From Pedobacter mucosus (GTDB lineage Bacteria > Bacteroidota > Bacteroidia > Sphingobacteriales > Sphingobacteriaceae), in contig NZ_CP087585.1 of the NCBI RefSeq assembly GCF_022200785.1, forward strand, positions 1,488,001 through 1,552,000: DNA of 64,000 nt, in the 5' to 3' direction. Made by a program: the position numbers and the translations under genes. Positions 45,352 through 54,983 of this stretch are shown here, piece by piece. Below the pieces are notes generated by a model, which saw only the letters and a list, made by a program, of their open reading frames with translations, did not search any database and was not told where the DNA came from. The stretch's first letter is position 1. Each line of letters begins with the position of its first letter.

Positions 45352-46284
45352 ATGGAAAACTCAAAAAAAGGGTTCATCCCAGTAATGCTTACGCCTTTTT
45401 TAAGCAATGGAAATATTGATTATCCTGCATTAACGCAGCTTACGGAAATTTATCTACAAGCTGGAGCTTCAGGATTATTTGCAAATTGTCTATCCAGTGA
45501 GATGTTCGAATTAACGGAAATTGAGCGGATTCAAGCAATAAAACACATTATAAAAGTAGTAAATGGATCTGTACCAGTTGTAGCCACAGGAACCTTTGGC
45601 GGGGCGATAAATAAGCAGGCAGATTTCGTAAAAGAAGTAAGTGGTACCGGAGTGGAAGCCGTAATTGCAATTACTGGGTTATTGGCTGAAGAAAATGATT
45701 CGGATGAAATTTTTAATGAACGTGTTTTTGAATTGCTAAACAAAACAGAGCAAATTGCTATAGGCTTTTATGAATGCCCAGTTCCTTACAAAAGAGTTTT
45801 GAAACCTCAACAACTTGCAAGCTTTGTAAATACCGGAAGGATAATTTATCACAAGGATACCAGCTTAAATCTTAATCAAATTAAGGAGAAATTGAGGTTG
45901 ACTGAAGGTTCTAACTTTGGCTTGTATGATGCATATATGGTTCACGCCGTTGAATCACTCAAAGCGGGTTCATCAGGCTTGTCGTGCATCCAAGGGAACT
46001 ATTTTCCAGAATTAATTGTATGGTTGTGCGAACATTATGATGATAAGAACTCAGATCTTCAAGTGCAAATGGTGCAGAACTTTCTGAATGATAACATGGA
46101 CGTGATGCACAATGTTTATCCTATTGTATCGAAATATTTTTTGCAAAAAAGAGGTCTAAATATTTCTACTTTTACGCGTAGAGACGTTGGGATATTTACC
46201 CCTGCTATCGTGAAACAAGTAGATACACTATTTGATGCTTATACTTTATTAAAAAACGATTTAAGTATTGATGTATTTGTATAA
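45352..46284 (+). CDS. DapA/N-acetylneuraminate-lyase family aldolase
   Basis: 310 residues, TIM barrel of the DHDPS/NAL superfamily. The Schiff-base Lys is Lys168 in IYHKDTS and the family Tyr is Tyr140 in GFYECPVPY. The residue after Tyr and the CLSSEMFELTE loop, which differs from the GTTGE of true DapA, argue against lysine biosynthesis. Members cleave 2-keto-3-deoxy sugar acids to pyruvate and an aldehyde. In a pectin locus the substrate could be 2-keto-3-deoxygluconate or a Kdo-type acid (inference). Follows the symporter in the same direction. Confidence 0.85.
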   Translation: MENSKKGFIPVMLTPFLSNGNIDYPALTQLTEIYLQAGASGLFANCLSSEMFELTEIERIQAIKHIIKVVNGSVPVVATGTFGGAINKQADFVKEVSGTGVEAVIAITGLLAEENDSDEIFNERVFELLNKTEQIAIGFYECPVPYKRVLKPQQLASFVNTGRIIYHKDTSLNLNQIKEKLRLTEGSNFGLYDAYMVHAVESLKAGSSGLSCIQGNYFPELIVWLCEHYDDKNSDLQVQMVQNFLNDNMDVMHNVYPIVSKYFLQKRGLNISTFTRRDVGIFTPAIVKQVDTLFDAYTLLKNDLSIDVFV

Positions 46285-46358
46285 AAGGAAATCGCTACTT
46301 GTGAAATATTAAAATAACTAACTTAAAATAACTAATTAAGGCATTAATAACATAAAAA

Positions 46359-47228
46359 TTAATTTAAATATTTGCGCTTATAATCAAGTGGTGTCATCCC
46401 GGTAACCTTTTTAAAGTGCCTGTAAAAATTAGATACATTATTAAAGCCACAATCAAAACAAATCATTTCGGTAGGTAATTTATTTTCAATTAAAAATCGG
46501 CAAGCATGACTAACCCTAATTTCAATAAGAAAATCATAGAATGTTTTCTTGGTCATTAACTTAAAATACCTACAAAAAGAGGTAATGCTTAAATTGCTTA
46601 AAGAAGCAACTTCTTCAAGTGTGATATCTTTTTTATAATTGCTTAGCGTATAATTGCAGATTTTATTTATGCGAAGTGTTTCTGATTCATTTGATTGATA
46701 GAAAGTATTTTTGCTGTTTACAATGGTTTCATACTCATCTGTTTCTGCTAATATTTGGATAATAGACAGCAAAATAATTATTCGATCCAAATTCGTTGCA
46801 CTTATAGCCGATTTCATCAATTCAATAAGTTTATCTTTTGCTTTGCCATTGATTACCATTCCACTTTTTGCTTTTTCAAATAACTTCGGAATAAGATAAG
46901 CCTCTGGCAAAGTAAGCATATATTTTCCAAGGCAATCTGGTAAAAAATGTACCACCATAGCCTCAGTATTTAGTGCTGCATTGTTTTGAAAATACTCATC
47001 TTTGCAACGCCATGTATGTGGTAAATTTTCGCCTATAAGAATCATTTCATCAGGTACGAAATTACTAATGTTATCACCAATAAATCGGACACCTTCACCT
47101 TTAATTATGTAATGTAATTCTAGTTCGGGATGGTAGTGCCAAATGTTTCCAAAATCAGGTTTTATATCATGTCGAATACTAAATGAACTTTGCAGCGTAA
47201 TTGGCACTTTATGAAAATGCGGTTTCAT
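46359..47228 (-). CDS. AraC-family transcriptional regulator
   Basis: 289 residues. N-terminal cupin-type sensor (about 10-115, IWHYHPELELHYIIKGEG represented by WHYHPELELHYIIKGE) and C-terminal double helix-turn-helix (about 190-289: ITLEEVASLSNLSITSFCRYF and CGFNNVSNFYRHFKKVTGMTPLDYKRKYL represented by CGFNNVSNFYRHFKK). It is the only regulator in the PUL window and lies divergent to the DUF3826-susCD unit, so it probably controls this locus in response to a sugar. A TTAACCAAAT element precedes its own start (47241-47250). Confidence 0.9.
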   Translation of the reverse strand: MKPHFHKVPITLQSSFSIRHDIKPDFGNIWHYHPELELHYIIKGEGVRFIGDNISNFVPDEMILIGENLPHTWRCKDEYFQNNAALNTEAMVVHFLPDCLGKYMLTLPEAYLIPKLFEKAKSGMVINGKAKDKLIELMKSAISATNLDRIIILLSIIQILAETDEYETIVNSKNTFYQSNESETLRINKICNYTLSNYKKDITLEEVASLSNLSITSFCRYFKLMTKKTFYDFLIEIRVSHACRFLIENKLPTEMICFDCGFNNVSNFYRHFKKVTGMTPLDYKRKYLN

Positions 47229-47751
47229 ATAGAAATATTTATTTGGTTAAATTTTGCGTTCTTATTTTTGCAAATTAGAAGAACGATTTTGCTAAAGTTA
47301 GCGACTTTAATGATAATATCCTATAGCAATTTGATAAAAAGTATTAGGAATTAACGTTTTTGATTGTTGATTTTTGTATATAGCCTCTGTGGCTAAACCA
47401 GATATAAACCGGAAAATAAATTTCTATATGAATTATTTATTCAGCAATGAATTATGAAAGAGGGCACTTCAACAAAATTTTCGTGTTTATCTGATCGCAT
47501 TTTGTTTCTCATAATCAATTCAAGTTGCCTTTTTTATAAGTCAAAAAATACATTAAATCTAATATTTTCGGCACCTATTTTTGATCGCTTATTTCAAGTT
47601 AATCGCGAATATTCGTCCAATAAAATATTAGCTTTTTAATCATATAAATTAAATCAAAGAAAAACGTTTTTTAGTTCAAATCTACTTAACATATCTCACA
47701 TAATTAGTTTCAAAATTATATACCACAAAACTCTATCTAACAATAAAAATT
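47229..47751. promoter_or_regulatory. Divergent control region between AraC regulator and susC/susD unit
   Basis: 523 bases. Contents: TTAACCAAAT on the minus strand (47241-47250, 12 bases before the regulator), a TAGCC-TCTGT-GGCTA dyad (47381-47395), two TAAACC repeats 11 bases apart (47394-47399 and 47405-47410), and a TATATGAATTATTTAT stretch (47425-47440) related to those before susC2 and the pectate lyases. A 61-codon frame inside is not convincing as a gene. Confidence 0.55.
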
Positions 47752-48417
47752 ATGAGGTTATCCATTTCAATTTTGTTTTTCATGCTTTTTGCTTTCACCA
47801 AAGGTTTTGCCCAAAACAATCCAGTGGCAGATAAAGATGCCTATCAAAAAGTAATTACGGAACGAGCAGATAAAATCGTAGCTAGTATTGGCGTTGAGGC
47901 TAATAAAATTGAAAAGGTTAGAAACGTTATTCGCGATCAATACAGCAATCTGAACGATATCTATGCATCAAGGGATTTGAAAGTAAAAGAAATCAAATTG
48001 AAAAATGCCGACCAAAAAGTAGAAAGAGATTCAGCCTTGGCAAAAGAAACTCGCAATGTTGAAGCCGCATTAGCCAAATTACACAAAAAATATATTGCTA
48101 AACTTTCAGCACATTTAACTGATGATCAAATTGATAAGGTAAAAAATGGCATGACCTATAATATTTTACCAATTACCTATGTAGCTTATCAGGAAGAGAT
48201 ATTAACCTTAACAGAAGCACAAAAAAAACAAATTTTAATTTGGCTCACAGAAGCCAGAGAGCATGCTATTGATGCCGAATCTTCAGATAAAAAACATGCT
48301 TGGTTTGGTAAATATAAAGGCAGAATAAATAACTACTTATCAGCAGCAGGCTACGATTTAAAAAAAGAAGGTGTTGAATGGGAGAAAAGAAGAAAAGCCA
48401 AAGCGCAGGCTAACTAA
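47752..48417 (+). CDS. Secreted DUF3826-family protein
   Basis: 221 residues with signal peptide (cleavage near GFAQ, residue 21). The mature protein is highly charged and alpha-helical (YQKVITERADKIVASIGV, RNVEAALAKLHKKYIAKLS, LTEAQKKQILIWLTEAREHA). It matches DUF3826, a family of unknown function frequent in pectin utilisation loci. It stands 100 bases upstream of susC1 in the same direction, so it is probably the first gene of the susCD transcription unit. The helical, basic C-terminus (WEKRRKAKAQAN) is usual for this family. Confidence 0.75.
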   Translation: MRLSISILFFMLFAFTKGFAQNNPVADKDAYQKVITERADKIVASIGVEANKIEKVRNVIRDQYSNLNDIYASRDLKVKEIKLKNADQKVERDSALAKETRNVEAALAKLHKKYIAKLSAHLTDDQIDKVKNGMTYNILPITYVAYQEEILTLTEAQKKQILIWLTEAREHAIDAESSDKKHAWFGKYKGRINNYLSAAGYDLKKEGVEWEKRRKAKAQAN

Positions 48418-48477
48418 AATAAAACGCTATTTTATAATTCGAGGAAAATATTAATAGCATAAATAATTACAAAATAA

Positions 48478-48517
48478 ATATCAGCTAGCATTAGCAAATA
48501 ATTCTAACCAAATAAAT
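48478..48517 (+). promoter_or_regulatory. Conserved leader before susC1
   Basis: CAGCTAGCATTAGCAAA, a 7-base variable stretch and CTAACCAAAT (48504-48513), ending 4 bases before the ATG. The same arrangement precedes susC2 (54984-55023). Homology begins abruptly at the leader and continues into the signal-peptide codons. Confidence 0.6.
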
Positions 48518-51500
48518 ATGAACTTAAAACTTTTACGCAAATTTTCTTGGGCGTTAACACTCATGACGATTATCAGTACATCGTTGTTCGCTCAACAGCG
48601 ACAAATTACTGGTAAAGTTGTTGATAAAAAAGATGGGCAGCCCGTACCCGGAGTAACTGTCGGGATTAGAGGTAAAACCAACAATGTAAGCACAAATGAC
48701 AAGGGAGATTTCGCCTTAATTGCAGACCCAGCGACAGACGTATTGGTTTTCTCTTTCGTTGGTTATGTAAGGCAGACGATACCATTAGCAGGCAAGACCA
48801 ATATTTCAGTAAGCTTTGTGGAGGATAGTCAATCTCTAGATAACGAAGCTGTTGTTGTTGTAGGCTACGGTACCAAAAAGCGCAGTGAAGTGTTAGGCTC
48901 AATCGCTACAATCACTGGAGCGGAAATACAAGATATTCCTGCGCCAAATTTGGCTGGTGCTTTAAGAAATAGAATCGCTGGTGTTGGTGTAAGTCAAACC
49001 TCTGGTCGCCCAGGTTCTCCTATTACTTTAAATATTAGGAATTCAACGGTTTCAGAACAGGCAGCCCTAAACGGTGCAACTGCTGAACCGCTATATGTAG
49101 TTGATGGTATTACCGTAACACGAGATGCCTTTGATAACATCGATGCATCTATGGTTGAAAATTTGACCTTTCTGAAAGATGCTTCTGCATCAATTTATGG
49201 AGCATCAGGTGCTAAAGGCGTTGTTTTAGTAACTACAAAGAGAGGCAAAATCGGTAAACCTAGTATTACTTACAATGGTTATTTGGGGATATCGGATGCC
49301 GCACAGGTGCCAGAAATGTTATCAGGTTACGACCATGCATCTCTATTAAATGATACCTATCGTTATCAAAATACGGCAACAGCCGGATTATCGAATTTCT
49401 TTTCTCCAGAAGATTTAGAGTACATTAAAACCCTTAATTATAAAAGCTGGTACGATGAAGTTTGGCAAGCATCAACTATGCAAAGGCATAATGTTGGTAT
49501 TTCTGGCGGTAGCGATAAGATTACGTTTTTTGCTGGCGGAAATTATCAAAGTGAAAATGCAAATTACGCAGGTTTAAAATTTGATAAATATGGTTTTAGA
49601 AGTGGTGTAACAGCTAAAGTTGCAAATGGTTTAACAGCAGATGTAAATTTTAACGTTGATTTTAATACCAGAGAACAGCACCATAACGCTACGGATAATG
49701 ATGCTGCATTCTTTGAACGAATTGTAAGTATTCCTAGATGGGTACCAATCAGCATCAATGGTACCTATGTTAATTATAGTGCTAATAATAGTACAATTAA
49801 TCCACTAGCTGTTGCAGAGTCTGGTTATTATAACAATGGCAGCTCAAAAGGATATAGAATAAACACGAGCTTAACTTATCAACCTACTTTCTTAAAAGGT
49901 TTTACTGCAAAGGTTCAAATTTCTCAGGCAAGCGGATCTTCAAAAACTACACAATATATTCCGCCATATAGACTTGGAAATTTTGTTAGAAGTGGAAACA
50001 ATGCACAATTGTTTACTGATCAATTGGTAAATACGTCAGCAACTTCGGGTTATTTCGAGCCTACAAGTGCAACGAGTGCTACAATTACACCTGGTGTATC
50101 TGAAACTAATAGTTACCAAGGATTTTTAACATTGCAATACGCTAGAACATTTGGAAAGCACTCATTTAACTTATTGGCAGGAGCCGAGCAAAGTGAGGGA
50201 AATTCACAAGCATCAACCGTTCGTTATAGCAACCAGTTAATTCCAAACATAGATCAATATTGGGCTTTTGACGCCACAACTTTAACTCGTCAAGATTTTT
50301 CTAGAACTGCTGTTTCAAAACGTTCAGGTTTTAGTCGTTTTGATTATGATTACGACAAGAAGTATTTATTTGAGGTTATTGCACGTATAGATGCATCATC
50401 TAACTTTGCCCTTGGAAATCGCTGGGGCGTTTCGCCAAATGCAGGTCTTGGTTGGGTAGTCAGTCAGGAAGATTTTTTTAAAAATACCTCTTTCTTAAGC
50501 TTTATTAATTTTTTGAAGTTAAAGGTTAACGTTGGTATTACAGGAGACGATAGGATAGGTGCACGTTTATGGCAAGATAGGTTCCTGATAGATGTAACTA
50601 ACGGTTATCTTTACGGGAACTCTAATCAAAACAGTTTAAACCGTTCGCGTTTAGCTAATCCCGATATTACTTGGGAAAGGAAAAGAACAATCAATGTTGG
50701 TTTAGAAACTTCGATGTTTAATAACAAATTAGACCTTAGTATAGAACTATTCCAAAACAAAAATTATGATGCGTTTGACTTAGGAGGTAACAACCTATTT
50801 CCACAATACTTTGGTACAGCAGCACCGATTATCAATTACAGAGAAACGTACAATTGGGGATCAGAATTTAGCGTTAGCTACAAAGCAAAACTGACTACAG
50901 ATTTAAACCTTAATGCCAGCATGAACTTTGGCTATGGTAATTCTATTGTAGATAGAGTACTCTATGCACCGGGTAACCTAATCAATAATGTAGCGCCAGA
51001 TTGGCAAACTCAGTTTGGAACAGATCCACGTGTTTATAACGCAAGCAATATTGGTTTAAAAACAATTGGAATGTTTAGAACACAGGCAGAAGTAGACTCT
51101 TGGATGGCGAAATACCCTAACTATCGATTATATGATCAAGTTCCACAAGCAGGGTGGTTATATTATGAAGATAGCAATGGTGATGGAATAATTAGTGATA
51201 GTGATATGTTACCGATGTTCAAAAATACGAACGCTTTCTTCTCGACAGGTATTTCTTTAAATTTAACCTACAAAAATTTTGCGCTGAATACAAATATTAA
51301 TGCACGTTTTGGTGGTAAAGTATTTTATGATAGTAGGGCTAGAATTGCCCCATCTCCAACGAGAAATATTTTAACCATTTGGACAGACCGTTGGACACCT
51401 GAAAACCCAACACAAGGTAAATTCCCACGTTTTGATGATCCAACCCTAACTAAGAACTCAGATTTTTGGGCGGTTGATGGTACAATGATTCGTATAAATA

Positions 51501-51694
51501 CCATGACTTTGAGTTATAAAGCACCAACAGCATTTGCTAATAAATTAGGCATTGGCGGAGCACGTATTTTACTTACAGGAAATAACCTTTGGACGCTTGT
51601 GAATCCGCTTCCATACAAGGATCCGTACACTTCTAGTGCTTACGATTATCCAATGTTGAGAACAATTTCTTTAGGATTAAGTGTTAACTTATAA
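48518..51694 (+). CDS. SusC-like TonB-dependent outer-membrane receptor 1
   Basis: 1058 residues. Signal peptide (cleavage near LFAQ), carboxypeptidase-regulatory-like domain (about 30-105, ITGKVVDKKDGQPVPGVTV), VVVVGYGTKKR (TonB-box/plug entry, about 115), TonB plug (to about 240, SIYGASGAKGVVLVTTKRGK represented by IYGASGAKGVVLVTTKRG), and a 22-strand barrel to the end. SusC proteins import oligosaccharides across the outer membrane with a SusD lid. Followed 10 bases later by susD1. Together with SusC2 it indicates two uptake systems for different pectin fragments. Confidence 0.94.
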   Translation: MNLKLLRKFSWALTLMTIISTSLFAQQRQITGKVVDKKDGQPVPGVTVGIRGKTNNVSTNDKGDFALIADPATDVLVFSFVGYVRQTIPLAGKTNISVSFVEDSQSLDNEAVVVVGYGTKKRSEVLGSIATITGAEIQDIPAPNLAGALRNRIAGVGVSQTSGRPGSPITLNIRNSTVSEQAALNGATAEPLYVVDGITVTRDAFDNIDASMVENLTFLKDASASIYGASGAKGVVLVTTKRGKIGKPSITYNGYLGISDAAQVPEMLSGYDHASLLNDTYRYQNTATAGLSNFFSPEDLEYIKTLNYKSWYDEVWQASTMQRHNVGISGGSDKITFFAGGNYQSENANYAGLKFDKYGFRSGVTAKVANGLTADVNFNVDFNTREQHHNATDNDAAFFERIVSIPRWVPISINGTYVNYSANNSTINPLAVAESGYYNNGSSKGYRINTSLTYQPTFLKGFTAKVQISQASGSSKTTQYIPPYRLGNFVRSGNNAQLFTDQLVNTSATSGYFEPTSATSATITPGVSETNSYQGFLTLQYARTFGKHSFNLLAGAEQSEGNSQASTVRYSNQLIPNIDQYWAFDATTLTRQDFSRTAVSKRSGFSRFDYDYDKKYLFEVIARIDASSNFALGNRWGVSPNAGLGWVVSQEDFFKNTSFLSFINFLKLKVNVGITGDDRIGARLWQDRFLIDVTNGYLYGNSNQNSLNRSRLANPDITWERKRTINVGLETSMFNNKLDLSIELFQNKNYDAFDLGGNNLFPQYFGTAAPIINYRETYNWGSEFSVSYKAKLTTDLNLNASMNFGYGNSIVDRVLYAPGNLINNVAPDWQTQFGTDPRVYNASNIGLKTIGMFRTQAEVDSWMAKYPNYRLYDQVPQAGWLYYEDSNGDGIISDSDMLPMFKNTNAFFSTGISLNLTYKNFALNTNINARFGGKVFYDSRARIAPSPTRNILTIWTDRWTPENPTQGKFPRFDDPTLTKNSDFWAVDGTMIRINTMTLSYKAPTAFANKLGIGGARILLTGNNLWTLVNPLPYKDPYTSSAYDYPMLRTISLGLSVNL

Positions 51695-51704
51695 TTTTTG
51701 AGTA

Positions 51705-53561
51705 ATGATTAAGCTATTAAAAAACAACATAAAAAAGTCTTTGCTAATTGTAGCATTGGCTACAGTTTTACCATCTTGTGTTAATAAAGATGAATTTTTC
51801 CTTTTGCCCGATACAGAAGGTATCGATGCTGCAATATGGGATAATGAGGGTTCAGTTCAACTGCACTTAAATCGGGTATATGATGTCGTAGTTCCGTGGT
51901 TCCCATTACAGATTCGTCCGGATCGTTTTGGTGTTCACATTGCCAGCGACGAAAGTTGGTTTCCAGATGGTGATGCCAATGCGAAAGCGGCACTAGGACT
52001 ACAGGGTGTACTTGGTAGTAATGATGTAAGGTTTACAGGAAATAATTATGGTGGTAATCCTGGACAAAACAAATATTGGGATATTGCTAGGTGTAATGAT
52101 GCGATTACCAACGTTCCAAAAGGTAAGATGGCACCAGATAGGCAACGTATTTTGTTAGGTCAGTATTATGCACTTAGGGCAATTACCTATTTTGAATTGG
52201 TTAAAGTTTATGGTGGTGTTCCGCTTCCTTTAGAGCAGCAGCTAGAAAGTTCTGTTTATACGGGCGGCAGAAAAAGTGCCAAAGAATGTTTCGCCGCTAT
52301 TATAAGCGATTTAAATAATTCCATCGGCATGCTTGATGGCTTCAATCCTGATGATGGAACTGGAAGAGGAAAAATTACCAAATTGATTGCAACCTGTATC
52401 AAAGCTAAAGTTTTGTTCTACATGGCCAGCCCTCAATTTAATCCAACTAGTGATCCAAAACACCCCTATGTTCAAACCAAATGGAATGATGCACTTGTGG
52501 TAAATAAAGAAGCATATGATTTATGTATTGCAGCAGGTAAGAGATTAATGCCCAATTATTTGGATATTTTCCGTACCGAGGGAACCGCTAATACGGAGGC
52601 TATTTTTGTAAGAACATATTCAAGCACTATAAATGCTAGGGGACATAGTGGTGAGGCCAACAACAGACCTTCATCAGAAGGAGGATCATACAATTCATTT
52701 TATACACCAACAACAAAAATGTTGGATGCTTACCCAATGAGAGATGGCAAACCAAGAGGAACATCTGCCGCTTTCCCTTATGATGCAACACTATTCTGGC
52801 AAAATAGAGATCCGAGGTTTGAAGCTACTTTTGCAACAAACGGATCGCTATATCCTTTAAGTGGAAACACAACCCGAAAACAATGGACATATAACACTGC
52901 CGTTAATGAATCAAATGGTAATGCGGTTTATGTTAAGCGTTTTACAACTCCAAATTTAGCATCAGGATCTGTAGCTTACGCAAATAGTTTAGGTGGAAGC
53001 GGTATGGATTGGATTGATCTAAGACTGGCTGAAGTAATGTTAAACTATGCAGACTGTTTAAATGAAACTGGAAATATTGCCGGAGCTAAAGATTTGGTTA
53101 GGCAAATTAGGGTTAGAGCAGGTGTATTGCAAGGCGATGCTGATTATGGTTTAGGATTAGCAGGAAGCACTACAGAGTTACGCACCTTAATCCTCAATGA
53201 AAGACAAATTGAGTTTGCATTCGAAAACAAAAGAAATGCAGATTTAAGAAGGTCGAGGACAATGCATTTGTTATCTGGATCTATGGCAAAGCTTGAAATT
53301 CAATTAAGCGCAACTGCAGACAAAGCCATTTTAGAAGCAGTTACAAATGGAGTAATGTTTAGAGAAACATTAAATATTAACGATAAGACAACCTACAACA
53401 GGTATTTTAGAAATGTAACGGTAACTAACGCCACTTACCTGCCATATAATATTCCAGAATTCCACTATTTCTATACTTTCCATAGCGATTTTGTGAACTT
53501 TGGAGCCAATATCGCTCCAACAATCGGATGGCCTGGAGGCACATTTGATCCACTGGATTAA
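51705..53561 (+). CDS. SusD/RagB-family surface lipoprotein 1
   Basis: 618 residues. Lipoprotein signal ending LPSC (Cys25). TPR-like helical core typical of SusD: PFELVKVYGGVP type motif here ITYFELVKVYGGVPLPLEQ (about 163-181), ADCLNETGN, VRQIRVRAGV, LILNERQIEFAFENKR represented by LNERQIEFAFENKRNADLRRS. SusD captures glycans and closes SusC1. A SusD N-terminal region with NDRF-like features is visible. It is followed by an extra lipoprotein 45 bases downstream. Confidence 0.93.
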   Translation: MIKLLKNNIKKSLLIVALATVLPSCVNKDEFFLLPDTEGIDAAIWDNEGSVQLHLNRVYDVVVPWFPLQIRPDRFGVHIASDESWFPDGDANAKAALGLQGVLGSNDVRFTGNNYGGNPGQNKYWDIARCNDAITNVPKGKMAPDRQRILLGQYYALRAITYFELVKVYGGVPLPLEQQLESSVYTGGRKSAKECFAAIISDLNNSIGMLDGFNPDDGTGRGKITKLIATCIKAKVLFYMASPQFNPTSDPKHPYVQTKWNDALVVNKEAYDLCIAAGKRLMPNYLDIFRTEGTANTEAIFVRTYSSTINARGHSGEANNRPSSEGGSYNSFYTPTTKMLDAYPMRDGKPRGTSAAFPYDATLFWQNRDPRFEATFATNGSLYPLSGNTTRKQWTYNTAVNESNGNAVYVKRFTTPNLASGSVAYANSLGGSGMDWIDLRLAEVMLNYADCLNETGNIAGAKDLVRQIRVRAGVLQGDADYGLGLAGSTTELRTLILNERQIEFAFENKRNADLRRSRTMHLLSGSMAKLEIQLSATADKAILEAVTNGVMFRETLNINDKTTYNRYFRNVTVTNATYLPYNIPEFHYFYTFHSDFVNFGANIAPTIGWPGGTFDPLD

Positions 53562-53606
53562 ATTTTGAAATTATCAACTCTAATTGTCTGATTTAAAAAA
53601 TTAAAA

Positions 53607-54575
53607 ATGAAAACTAAAAATATTCACAAGTTATTCCTTATTATGCTAGGCGTACTGCTGTTCGCCTCCTGCAAAAAGGAATCTGAAAATATATTTACCA
53701 TGTTTACGGATGTTACCGTAACCTATAATAATAGTGATCCGCGTTGTATTACCGATTATAAAGTGGTGAACGATAAAGATGAAGTTTGGATTGATTTTAC
53801 CATCAACTCAGCGTCTGAGGATATGTATTCTTATACGGTAGAAAAATCATCAGGTGCTCAAACGCCTGAACGGATAATTTATACCATCAACGATCCTACA
53901 AAGCGCCGAAGCTTTTCGGATGTTATTAAATTGGTAATGAATCGTGATGGAAAAACAACTTATCGCATTTATGCCCTTAACCAAAAGGGAATATTTATTG
54001 GTGATGGAAAAAAAAGTGTAACCATAGATGTTAATCCTAGCTATATGATTTATGCAAATAGAGAAATCTATTTGCCAGATACTGCTGCAAAATCATTACC
54101 AAGTTTTTTCTCTTTAAATGATGCAACCAGTTTTAATTATACAAATGGCGCAACGAATTCAGCAAAAATTGATTTTGGTGTTTATAGAAAACTAGCCAGT
54201 AATTCTACCCCAACAGCGATATCTTATACTTATAACCTTTATTCACCAAGTGTGGCAGTTAATCCATTAACCGTTTATGATATAAGCGCCTGGACGCCTA
54301 AGAGAACAACCAAATTTAGTGCGCCAATTACTGGTCAAGCTGCAGCCTTTCTTACTGGTGCAGTTTCTGGTTCAACAATTGAAACATTGGCGAAAGCGAG
54401 AACTATCAACCTAGATGCAACTGCTGGTACTACTTTAGCTAACGGACTTTTTAGCGGTAGTGCGGTATTTTTTCTCACGCCTGAAGGCAAATACGGCATA
54501 ATGTACATCAGCGTTGTCGCTTTAGATATTTTGAGAAGGCCATATATGAACGTAAGTATTAAAGTGCAAAGATAA
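53607..54575 (+). CDS. Lipoprotein of unknown function, candidate surface glycan-binding protein
   Basis: 322 residues with a lipoprotein signal ending FASC (Cys22). The mature part is beta-rich (VTVTYNNSDPRCITDYKVV, WIDFTINSASEDMYSYTVEK represented by WIDFTINSASEDMYSYT), as in SusE/SusF-type surface binding proteins. No Pfam family is recognised. Being third in a susC-susD-X order and ended by a terminator, it is best read as a surface glycan-binding protein specific to the SusC1/SusD1 system; SusC2/SusD2 lacks one. Confidence 0.7.
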   Translation: MKTKNIHKLFLIMLGVLLFASCKKESENIFTMFTDVTVTYNNSDPRCITDYKVVNDKDEVWIDFTINSASEDMYSYTVEKSSGAQTPERIIYTINDPTKRRSFSDVIKLVMNRDGKTTYRIYALNQKGIFIGDGKKSVTIDVNPSYMIYANREIYLPDTAAKSLPSFFSLNDATSFNYTNGATNSAKIDFGVYRKLASNSTPTAISYTYNLYSPSVAVNPLTVYDISAWTPKRTTKFSAPITGQAAAFLTGAVSGSTIETLAKARTINLDATAGTTLANGLFSGSAVFFLTPEGKYGIMYISVVALDILRRPYMNVSIKVQR

Positions 54576-54614
54576 GAAGTCAATTAGCGCTTAACTTTCT
54601 GTATTTATTATTTT

Positions 54615-54648
54615 AAAAGGGAACAATTTATTGTTCCCTTTTTTTATT
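54615..54648 (+). terminator. Strong rho-independent terminator after first susCD unit
   Basis: AAAAGGGAACAA (54615-54626) pairs with TTGTTCCCTTTT (54631-54642), loop TTTA, followed by TTTT. Confidence 0.95.
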
Positions 54649-54983
54649 TGGAAATCTTTTGTTTATATATGAATATTATTTATAACTTGGAACCCTGTTA
54701 ATCTTAATCAATTTACTTGTTGATGGTAGCTTGCTAAATTGATAATATCACACATTTTAGCAGCTACTTTTAATTGTTAGCTAGTATATCTTGATTATTG
54801 ATTATCAATACTTTATACCTTCTGACCAATATCATAAAAATAAAAACTTTTACAACATGGAGAATGATTTATGGATTTAATGAGAAAATTAATCAAAAGC
54901 TTTTTCGAAATCGATCCACTAATAAAATTTACTCCTCTAAACAGCTGAATAAAAAATAAATTTTTTAAGTAATACAAATAGTA

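Noticed and set aside
47454..47639. 61-codon open frame in the AraC-susC divergent region
   Set aside because: It lies in a control region, has no recognisable domain, starts in AT-rich sequence and its codon use resembles random reading of AT-rich DNA.
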